Assembly (NCBI GenBank): GCA_017420605.1 | Contig: JAFOIS010000232.1 | Coordinates: 1 to 13,868 of the forward strand | Direction: 5' to 3' | From: Lachnospiraceae bacterium | GTDB taxonomy: Bacteria; Bacillota; Clostridia; Lachnospirales; Lachnospiraceae | Length of the DNA stretch: 13,868 nt | Part shown: piece after piece, positions 1 to 6,253 of the stretch | Layout: each line of letters begins with the position of its first letter | Position numbering within the stretch: the first letter of the stretch is position 1 | Program-made: the position numbers and the translations under genes | The notes under the pieces: model-generated | What the model saw: the letters and a program-made list of their open reading frames with translations, nothing else | Databases searched by the model: none | Told to the model about the DNA's origin: nothing

Positions 1-1
1 A

Positions 2-139
2 CAGCCCCGTTGCGTCGTTCTGTTCTTCATCATTGCATGCAGTATCGGCGCCGGGCTTGCGGCAGTGCTTCTCACGCTGACGTCCCGCAGGTATTCTCTG
101 GATGAAGAACTTGCAGAACTCAGGAAGGAAGACAAATGA
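2..139 (+). CDS. C-terminal fragment of a membrane protein, probably a GPH-type MFS transporter (partial)
   Basis: An open frame enters from the left edge and ends at the TGA at 137-139, giving 45 residues. It reads as one hydrophobic segment (about residues 5-26, rich in V, L, F, I, A) followed by a charged cytoplasmic tail ending YSLDEELAELRKEDK. A last transmembrane helix followed by a 'Y-x-L-D-E' acidic/basic tail is how many glycoside-pentoside-hexuronide:cation symporters end, so I infer a transporter related to the one at 1230. The stop overlaps the start of the M42 peptidase gene by 4 nt (ATGA), so the two are translationally coupled and in the same operon. Only the tail is visible; any polytopic membrane protein with a similar end is possible. 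Confidence 0.6.
   Translation, partial: QPRCVVLFFIIACSIGAGLAAVLLTLTSRRYSLDEELAELRKEDK
122..129 (+). promoter_or_regulatory. Ribosome binding site for the M42 peptidase gene
   Basis: AGGAAGGA lies 6 nt before the ATG at 136, inside the end of the preceding gene. It supports this start and the ATGA coupling. Confidence 0.65.
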
Positions 140-1212
140 ATTACACACAGCAGAACATCAGTATGATCACGGCGCTTTCCGACGCCCCGGGTGTATCCGG
201 ATTTGAAGATGAGGTCCTTGCGGTCGTACGGCGGGAACTGGGCGGCATCTGCACATTTGAAGAGGATAAGATCCGCAACCTCTACATCTATCGAAAGAAT
301 CACGACGGCGCAAAACCGGTCCTCCTTCTGGACGCGCACGGCGACGAGGTGGGCTTCATGATCCACTCCATAAAGCCGAACGGGACGCTGCGGTTCATTG
401 AGATCGGCGGTATGGACCCGAGAGTGTTCGGCGCTTCCGACGTGCTTATAAGAAACGCTTCGGGGGAATACATCAGGGGAACGATCGGGGTGAGGCCGCC
501 TCATTTTTCGGTCGGCAAGCCGGATCTCTCTCTCGACCTTCATGATTTCTCCATTGATGTCGGCGCGCGAAGCGCCAAAGAAGCAGAAGAGGAGTTCGGT
601 ATCGAAATAGGCGCGCCTGTCGTCCCTGCTACGAAATGCGTATTCGATGAAAAGCACGGCCTGTTCTTCGGCAAGGCCTTCGACAACCGCATAGGTGTAG
701 CGGCCATGATCGCTGTGATCCGAAAACTCGACGGTCTCGACCTTCCCTTCGACGTCGTGGGCGTCGTCTCGTCGCAGGAAGAAGTCGGCGACCGGGGCGT
801 GGAAGTCGCGGTGAATAAGGTCCGTCCGGATATCGCGGTATGCTTTGAGGGCTGCCCGGCGGACGACACCTTTACCGAGCCTTACGCCATCCAGACCGCG
901 ATGGGGTGCGGCCCGATGTTCCGCTATATCGACCGCTCCGTGATCTGCTCGCCGCGCTATCAGCGCTGGGTGCTCGATGAAGCGAAGCGGTACGGCATCC
1001 GGGCGCAGGCTTCTGTGCGGGAAGGCGGCGGCAACAGCGGCGCCGTGATCAATCTTGCCGGCAAAGGCGTTCCCGTCGTCGTTGCCGGGGTTCCCGTAAG
1101 ATATATCCACAGCCCGAGCTGCATCACCGCATACGAAGACTTTGAAAATACGGCCGAACTTGTTTTCCACATAGCGGAAGATCTTACGCCGCAGATACTC
1201 GAAACGTTCTGA
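136..1212 (+). CDS. M42 family metallo-aminopeptidase (FrvX/TET-like)
   Basis: This 358-residue protein has the full length of M42 (glutamyl aminopeptidase/TET/deblocking aminopeptidase) enzymes, which are cytosolic di-metal enzymes removing N-terminal residues from short peptides. Ligands can be placed: H68 and D70 in 'DAHGDEVGFM', the bridging aspartate D183 in 'GKAFDNRIG', the catalytic and ligand glutamates E215-E216 in 'SSQEEVGDRG', and H325 in 'VRYIHSP'. The fifth ligand position is E238 ('CFEGCPADD'), where several characterised family members carry Asp; Glu can serve the same role in related metallopeptidases. The glycine-rich loop 'EGGGNSG' (297-302) replaces the common 'GGTDA'-type loop. 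No signal peptide. The start is fixed by AGGAAGGA and the 4-nt overlap with the upstream gene. A MelB-like symporter gene follows 17 nt later. Substrate specificity cannot be read from sequence; a cellulase label sometimes given to this family is not supported here. Confidence 0.9.
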   Translation: MNYTQQNISMITALSDAPGVSGFEDEVLAVVRRELGGICTFEEDKIRNLYIYRKNHDGAKPVLLLDAHGDEVGFMIHSIKPNGTLRFIEIGGMDPRVFGASDVLIRNASGEYIRGTIGVRPPHFSVGKPDLSLDLHDFSIDVGARSAKEAEEEFGIEIGAPVVPATKCVFDEKHGLFFGKAFDNRIGVAAMIAVIRKLDGLDLPFDVVGVVSSQEEVGDRGVEVAVNKVRPDIAVCFEGCPADDTFTEPYAIQTAMGCGPMFRYIDRSVICSPRYQRWVLDEAKRYGIRAQASVREGGGNSGAVINLAGKGVPVVVAGVPVRYIHSPSCITAYEDFENTAELVFHIAEDLTPQILETF

Positions 1213-1215
1213 TTC

Positions 1216-1223
1216 AGAGGAGG
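1216..1223 (+). promoter_or_regulatory. Strong ribosome binding site for the symporter gene
   Basis: AGAGGAGG sits 6 nt before the ATG at 1230, in the 17-nt gap after the M42 gene. It is one of the strongest ribosome binding sites in the operon. Confidence 0.75.
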
Positions 1224-1229
1224 TATTTT

Positions 1230-2573
1230 ATGAAAAAAGGATCAGGAACGCTGGGATTCCCGGAAAAACTGGGGTATGCCGGTATCAGCATCGCAGATAA
1301 TCTGAGAACTTCGTTCTTCTCGACGTTCATCCTGTTCTTTGGTACGAACGTTCTCGGTATAAGGCCGGGGCTTATGAGCTCCCTGCTCAGTGTGTCGATC
1401 GTATGGGATGCGATCAATGATCCGCTGATCGCTTCTTATGCGGATAATCATCCGGACCGCAACGGCGACCGGGCGAGGCAGTATCTTTTCGCGTCGATAC
1501 CGATGGGTGCCATCCTGATGCTGATGTTCACCCGCATCTCCGATTCGGTCGCTGCCTGCGCGGTCATTATTCTTGTACTGAATCTGCTGTATTCGGTATG
1601 CACCACGATGCACCGTCTTCCGTTTTACGCGCTGATGATCCTGGTCTCGCCGAAAGAAGAGGACCGCATAAGCGTCAACAAGTATCATTTCTTCGGCACC
1701 GGCATAGGAACGGCGCTCGGCGCGGTCGCGATGTGGCCGCTCGTCCGGCTGTTCGGCGGGGTGGATGCCGAAGGAAATCTTGTGCATTCCGAAAGAGGGT
1801 TTTTCTGCGGCGCGGCCATCGTCGCCGCCGTGATCATTCTGTTTTCGGTGTATCATTATTTCACGACAAAGGAACGGGTCCGTCCGCAGAAAGAAGAACA
1901 GACGCCGCTGCTGGAAGCCTTTAAGATACTGTTTAAGAATTCCGAGTTCAGAAGAAATGTGATCATGGATTTCTTCCGGAGCGCCACGCTCACTGCGGTG
2001 ACCAGTTACGCGCTTTATTATGCTTCGTATGTTATCCGAAAGCCCGGGATGCTGACGCCTCTTTACGCGGCATATCTGGTAGCGAATATGATCATTATTC
2101 CGCTGCTGCACAGATTCCTGAAAAGGTTCGGAAGGCGCAGATCGATGATCATCGCCGCCTGTGGCCTGATCATAGGCGAACTGGTCTTCGTATTTCTGGC
2201 AAGGAATCTTGCCGCCGGATTTGTCCTGGTACTCTGCGCGGGCTTCGCTACCTCGGTGTACAATCTGGTCCTCTCACTGGATCGGGCAAGCATTGCGGAT
2301 GAGGTCGAGGTTACAGAGGGAAGACGCGTCGACAGTATGGTCAGCAATGTATGCGGCTTTGCCACAAAGTGCGGAGGAGCACTGATCACGCTGCTGTTCG
2401 GATGGGTGCTCGACTTCACACACTATGACGGGAACTTAAGCGTTCAGCCGGAATCCGCGGTAAACGGCATCATTTTCATTATGGGGTGGTGCGTGATCCT
2501 GTTCTGCATCGGCATCATACTGGCCGCTCCCAGAAAGGAAGCAGCACCTTCCGAAAAGTCCGGGGAGAAGTAA
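1230..2573 (+). CDS. MFS transporter, glycoside-pentoside-hexuronide (GPH) cation symporter family, MelB-like
   Basis: A 447-residue polytopic membrane protein of about 12 hydrophobic helices, the usual length of the GPH family, which imports solutes with Na+ or H+. The family signature is clear: 'WDAINDPLIASYAD' at 59-72 followed by N78-G79-D80-R81. D60 and D64 of the 'WDAINDP' motif match the two helix-II aspartates that bind the coupling cation in MelB, so cation coupling is expected. The known substrates of the family are mostly sugars and glycosides, yet this gene lies between two metallopeptidase genes and in an operon with a dipeptide epimerase. I infer that it imports a peptide or peptide/sugar conjugate, but nothing in the sequence defines the substrate. 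The start is set by AGAGGAGG at 1216. The stop is only 2 nt before the next start. Confidence 0.88.
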   Translation: MKKGSGTLGFPEKLGYAGISIADNLRTSFFSTFILFFGTNVLGIRPGLMSSLLSVSIVWDAINDPLIASYADNHPDRNGDRARQYLFASIPMGAILMLMFTRISDSVAACAVIILVLNLLYSVCTTMHRLPFYALMILVSPKEEDRISVNKYHFFGTGIGTALGAVAMWPLVRLFGGVDAEGNLVHSERGFFCGAAIVAAVIILFSVYHYFTTKERVRPQKEEQTPLLEAFKILFKNSEFRRNVIMDFFRSATLTAVTSYALYYASYVIRKPGMLTPLYAAYLVANMIIIPLLHRFLKRFGRRRSMIIAACGLIIGELVFVFLARNLAAGFVLVLCAGFATSVYNLVLSLDRASIADEVEVTEGRRVDSMVSNVCGFATKCGGALITLLFGWVLDFTHYDGNLSVQPESAVNGIIFIMGWCVILFCIGIILAAPRKEAAPSEKSGEK

Positions 2574-2575
2574 AA

Positions 2576-3910
2576 ATGGCGGACAAAGAAGAAAGACTTT
2601 CGGTCTATATTAAAAACTTTTCAAGGCTTCTGCGTGAGGATACGACGACGATAGAGCCTTATTCAAAAGAGACGGAGCGGTTCTATAAATTTCAGGAACT
2701 GCTTGCGGATGTATTTCCCCATATCGTGCCCCTATGTGAGGCGGAGGACTTCGACGGCTCCATGCTGCTGAAGTGGAAGGGAAAGCCGTCAGGCAAAAAG
2801 CCCGCGCTGTTCATGTACCATCAGGACCTCATTCCCGTTGACCCTGCGCAGTGGTCGCATGCGCCATTCGGGGCGGAGGTCTGTGACGGAAAGCTATGGG
2901 GCAGGGGGACGCTCGATACGAAATGCGGCCTTTTCGGTGTGCTGCAGGCTGCGGATGAGCTCACCGCGGAAGGCTTCGTTCCTGACCGGGATATCTATTT
3001 TGTTTCGACCCGCAACGAGGAAAGCTCGGGTTTCGGAGCAGATGCGATCTCCCGCGCACTGCATGAACGGGGCATCGAGCTTGACATGACCTTTGACGAG
3101 GGCGGGTTCATACTGTACGATCCGATCGGTGTTGCCGACGGGACCTTCGCCATGGTGGCCGTGGGCGAAAAGGTGCCGCTGACCGTCAAATTCATTGCGA
3201 GATCTCCGGGCGGACACGCGGCGATGCCGAAGAAGAACTCCCCGCTTGCAAGGCTTGCGAAGATGATCGCGTATATTGAAGATCACGATCCGTTCTTTTC
3301 GGTCATATCGGATACGACCGCACAGATGCTGCGCTGTTTCGGACCGTATATGCGCAGATTCGGCGTCGTGGCAAAACATCCCGGACTGTTTGCGCCTGTT
3401 CTGAAAAAAGTTCTGCCTGCAGTCTCGTCGACAGCAGGTGCGCTCCTGAAGAGCACGCTGGCGTTCACCATGTCAGGCGCCTCCGACGCCTCGAACGCGA
3501 TCCCCACCGAAGCCTGGGTGATCGGCAACCTGCGCTGCGCCCCGCATCAGGGACCGGAAGATTGCCTTGCGGAACTGAAAAAGATCTGCGACCGATACGG
3601 TATCGAGATCGAGTGCAGGGTCCCGAAACGCGGAGGAAACGTTGCCGACTATAAAGGAGAGGCTTTCGGGCTTCTTAAGGCTGCGGTGATGAAAGCGTAT
3701 CCGCAGGTGGACGACGTGGTCCCCTATATTTCCAATACAGCGTCCGATTCCAGCGCATATTCCCCTTACTGCAGACAGTGTCTGGGACTGAATCCGTTTA
3801 TCATTTCCAAAGAGCAGATGGGGACCATACATGGCATCGATGAAAATATCGATCTCGATACGATTGTGCCCGGTGTGGACTGTTTCCGCTATCTGATCGA
3901 ATCTCTCTGA
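2576..3910 (+). CDS. M20 family metallopeptidase (carboxypeptidase S / dipeptidase-like)
   Basis: This 444-residue protein is a di-zinc amidohydrolase of the M20 (ArgE/DapE/CPG2/carboxypeptidase S) family, which cleaves dipeptides, C-terminal residues or N-acyl amino acids. Visible residues: H82 and D84 in 'MYHQDLIPVD', bridging D114 in 'WGRGTLDTK', catalytic E148 and ligand E149 in 'STRNEESSGFG', D174 in 'FDEGG', H214 of the dimerisation-domain lid in 'GGHAAMP', and H419 in 'TIHGIDENI'. The lid domain spans about 200-310. I chose ATG 2576, preceded by GGGGAGAAG and 2 nt after the symporter stop; an in-frame ATG at 2486 would add 30 non-family residues and overlap the symporter gene by 88 nt. 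No signal peptide, so it is probably cytoplasmic, in keeping with hydrolysis of imported peptides. The exact substrate is not determinable. Confidence 0.9.
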   Translation: MADKEERLSVYIKNFSRLLREDTTTIEPYSKETERFYKFQELLADVFPHIVPLCEAEDFDGSMLLKWKGKPSGKKPALFMYHQDLIPVDPAQWSHAPFGAEVCDGKLWGRGTLDTKCGLFGVLQAADELTAEGFVPDRDIYFVSTRNEESSGFGADAISRALHERGIELDMTFDEGGFILYDPIGVADGTFAMVAVGEKVPLTVKFIARSPGGHAAMPKKNSPLARLAKMIAYIEDHDPFFSVISDTTAQMLRCFGPYMRRFGVVAKHPGLFAPVLKKVLPAVSSTAGALLKSTLAFTMSGASDASNAIPTEAWVIGNLRCAPHQGPEDCLAELKKICDRYGIEIECRVPKRGGNVADYKGEAFGLLKAAVMKAYPQVDDVVPYISNTASDSSAYSPYCRQCLGLNPFIISKEQMGTIHGIDENIDLDTIVPGVDCFRYLIESL

Positions 3911-3911
3911 A

Positions 3912-3918
3912 AGAAAGG
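3912..3918 (+). promoter_or_regulatory. Ribosome binding site for the epimerase gene
   Basis: AGAAAGG begins just after the M20 stop codon and ends 8 nt before the ATG at 3927. It is the only purine-rich site in the 16-nt gap. Confidence 0.5.
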
Positions 3919-3926
3919 CCGATCGT

Positions 3927-5003
3927 ATGAAAATCACTGCGGTTACCGCAAAAAAGACCCAAATGCAGCTCATAGCACCGTTCACCGTCGCCTGGGGCAC
4001 GATGACTTCGCAGGAAACATGGGTCGTTAAAGTCGAGACGGACGAGGGGATCACCGGATACGGGTCGGCGGCGCCTACGCCTTTTGTTACAGGAGACACG
4101 ATAAACTCATCGCGTGAGGCGATCGAACTGATCGGTTCCGTGCTGACCGGCTTCGACCCGTGCGATGTTGCCGGCGCCCATGCGCGCATGGACAGCGTGA
4201 TCTTTCATAACGATCCCGCAAAGTGCGGGATCGACATTGCCCTGTACGACATCCTCGGCAAAAAGAAGGGACTGCCGGTCTATAAACTGCTGGGCGGGAG
4301 AGTACCTTCTGTGGAGACCGATTATACCGTGGGCATCAATACCCCGGAAAAGATGCTCGCGGAAGCCATGTCGTACGTAAACAGCGGTCTGCGGATCCTT
4401 AAGGTGAAGATCGGCCTCGACCTTGATCACGACATTGAAGCGCTGAAGATGATCCGCGCTTCCGCGGGAAAAGACGTGCGTATCCGCGTGGACGCGAATC
4501 AGGGGTACGACGTGGAGACGGCGCTGAGAGCCATGAAGGCGTTTGAAGCCATAGGAATAGACGCCGCGGAGCAGTTCCTGCCCTGGTGGGACCTCGAGGG
4601 AGCCGCCGAGCTCATGCGCAGAAACGATACGGGCGTAAAGCTGATGCTCGACGAGTCGATCCATAACGTTCATGACGCCCTGCGGGCCGCACAGATGCAC
4701 TGCGCCGATTACTTCAACATAAAGCTGATGAAGTGCGGCGGCATCTACTACGGCGCACAGATCGCGGATATCGCGGCACAGGCGGGGATCCGGTGCATGG
4801 TGGGCTGCATGGGAGAGGACCGGATCAGCCTTACCGCCGCCATCAGCCTTGTCGCGGCAAAGGATTCGATCGTCGAAGCTGACTGCGACAGTTTAAGAGA
4901 TATCGTAAAAGAACCGGATTTTATACACGGAGGCTACCAAGAGGCCGGCGGCATCTGCACGCTCAGTGAAGAGCCCGGGCTCGGCATAAGCGTTGATTTT
5001 TGA
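3927..5003 (+). CDS. Dipeptide epimerase, enolase superfamily (L-Ala-D/L-Glu epimerase-like)
   Basis: A 358-residue member of the muconate lactonizing subgroup of the enolase superfamily, with an N-terminal capping domain (about 1-125) and a modified TIM barrel. Two acid/base lysines flank the active site: K161 of the 'LKVKIG' KxK motif (K159-x-K161) and K266 of 'IKLMKCGG'. Magnesium ligands are D189 ('RVDANQGYD'), E215 ('AEQFLPWWD') and D242 ('LDESIHN'). D319-C320-D321 in 'VEADCDSL' fits the DxD motif that binds the substrate alpha-ammonium group in dipeptide epimerases, and 'MVGCMGED' (291-298) also fits that group. The reaction is reversible inversion of the second residue of a dipeptide. 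In murein recycling enzymes this is L-Ala-D-Glu to L-Ala-L-Glu; other dipeptide epimerases act on hydrophobic or cationic dipeptides. The peptidase neighbours suggest it makes D-containing dipeptides cleavable. Confidence 0.88.
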   Translation: MKITAVTAKKTQMQLIAPFTVAWGTMTSQETWVVKVETDEGITGYGSAAPTPFVTGDTINSSREAIELIGSVLTGFDPCDVAGAHARMDSVIFHNDPAKCGIDIALYDILGKKKGLPVYKLLGGRVPSVETDYTVGINTPEKMLAEAMSYVNSGLRILKVKIGLDLDHDIEALKMIRASAGKDVRIRVDANQGYDVETALRAMKAFEAIGIDAAEQFLPWWDLEGAAELMRRNDTGVKLMLDESIHNVHDALRAAQMHCADYFNIKLMKCGGIYYGAQIADIAAQAGIRCMVGCMGEDRISLTAAISLVAAKDSIVEADCDSLRDIVKEPDFIHGGYQEAGGICTLSEEPGLGISVDF

Positions 5004-5005
5004 AT

Positions 5006-6253
5006 ATGAATACAACACTGATTCGGAAGATACTGAAAAATACCGATTATCCGCATCCGGCAGGGACGGCGGAGGAACATGTCTGCGCAGATTATCTGCT
5101 CGGCGTCTGCCGTACGTACTGTGAAAACGCTCATATCGAGCATTTCCGGATCCCGGCTGCGCGTCCTCTTTCCGGGGAGCTTTATGTGGACGGAAGGCGT
5201 ATTGCATGCAGGGCGTTTGCATCATCGGAAGACGCAGACGTTGCCGGAGATCTGTATTTCCTTCACGAATACGACCGTCTTTCGCTGGAAGGCTGCCGCG
5301 GGCGGATCGTGATCGCGGACGGATATCCCTTTCATTTTCAGTACGAGGACATCGTCCATGCGGGGGCGCTGGCCCTGATCAACTACTCGGGCGACGCTTT
5401 CGGAAACGGCACTTCGATCGAGGACCGGCGTCACGTCACCAGACCTGAGAAACATGTAAGAAAGATACCGGCTGTCACGATCCATGCGCGCGATGCGCTG
5501 TACCTGTTTACGCATGAGAGCCGGAAAGCCGTGCTGAAGATAAGGGCCGGAAAGACGGAAGCGGAATCCGGCAACATCGTCATGGACTTCCCGGGAAAAA
5601 GCGGCCGCTTCATACTCTGCACCGCGCATTATGATTCTATTTCGGGTTCTCACGGTTCCTACGACAACATGAGCGGGTGCCTTGCGCTGCTTGACCTTGC
5701 CGAAAAGATCAGGGAGAAGGCGGATGAGCTGCGCTGCGGTCTCCGTATCGTTCTGACCAGCTGCGAAGAACTCGGCGGGGAAGGCGTGCAGGAATATACC
5801 CTGCGGCATGCCGATGAGATGAAGAACTGCGTGCTGAACGTCAATGTCGATATGCTCGGCGCCATGGGGGCTTTCCGCGCCGTCTGCGAGGCCGGTCCGG
5901 AGGCTGCGGAATATCTGAAGAGATGGGGCGAAAGGCGCGGCGTTCCAATGAAAGTCACCGAAGACGTATATTCGGGAGATTCCGATCATCTGGCCGACGG
6001 GGGGATCCCGGCGATCTCATTCACCAGGTTTACGACGTATATGAAGACCGTAGCTCCCTTCCATGATGAGGCGGATACCCCGTCCATACTGTCGATCCCT
6101 GTCCTTGCGGCGGATATGGATGCGGTCTCATCTTTTACCGCAGAACTTGCCGTGCTCGAGAACCTGCCCTTTACGGGATGCATTACGGAGAAAATGCGCG
6201 AAAAGCTCGACGTATTTCTCGGACGGAAAAGAGAGAAGGAAGAAAACGGATGA
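5006..6253 (+). CDS. M28 family metallo-aminopeptidase with PA-like domain
   Basis: About 415 residues with the M28 (aminopeptidase S/Y type) di-zinc site. Numbered from ATG 5006: H208 in 'CTAHYDS', bridging D220 in 'SYDNMSG', catalytic E254 and ligand E255 in 'TSCEELGGEG', D282 in 'NVNVDMLG', and H353 in 'FHDEADT'. Residues about 80-165 ('GRIVIADGYPF...AGALALIN') resemble the protease-associated domain inserted ahead of many M28 catalytic domains. Most PA-containing M28 enzymes are secreted; here there is no signal peptide, so the protein is probably cytosolic. The start is ambiguous: a TTG at 5000 would overlap the epimerase stop by 4 nt (TTGA) and add two residues, while ATG 5006 lies 2 nt after that stop. 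Neither has a strong ribosome binding site, implying translational coupling. It probably removes N-terminal residues from peptides after import. Confidence 0.88.
   Translation: MNTTLIRKILKNTDYPHPAGTAEEHVCADYLLGVCRTYCENAHIEHFRIPAARPLSGELYVDGRRIACRAFASSEDADVAGDLYFLHEYDRLSLEGCRGRIVIADGYPFHFQYEDIVHAGALALINYSGDAFGNGTSIEDRRHVTRPEKHVRKIPAVTIHARDALYLFTHESRKAVLKIRAGKTEAESGNIVMDFPGKSGRFILCTAHYDSISGSHGSYDNMSGCLALLDLAEKIREKADELRCGLRIVLTSCEELGGEGVQEYTLRHADEMKNCVLNVNVDMLGAMGAFRAVCEAGPEAAEYLKRWGERRGVPMKVTEDVYSGDSDHLADGGIPAISFTRFTTYMKTVAPFHDEADTPSILSIPVLAADMDAVSSFTAELAVLENLPFTGCITEKMREKLDVFLGRKREKEENG

Noticed and set aside
1242..2111. 289-codon open frame on the - strand
   Set aside because: Antisense to the symporter gene; very rich in charged residues such as Arg, Asp and His, typical of the complement of hydrophobic codons.
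2486..2575. Upstream in-frame start for the M20 gene
   Set aside because: It would overlap the symporter gene by 88 nt and add 30 residues unlike the family. ATG 2576 has its own ribosome binding site.
6178..6249. Upstream in-frame start for the CocE-type gene
   Set aside because: The added 24 residues lie inside the M28 coding region and are a basic out-of-frame translation of it; ATG 6250 has AAGGA and an ATGA overlap.
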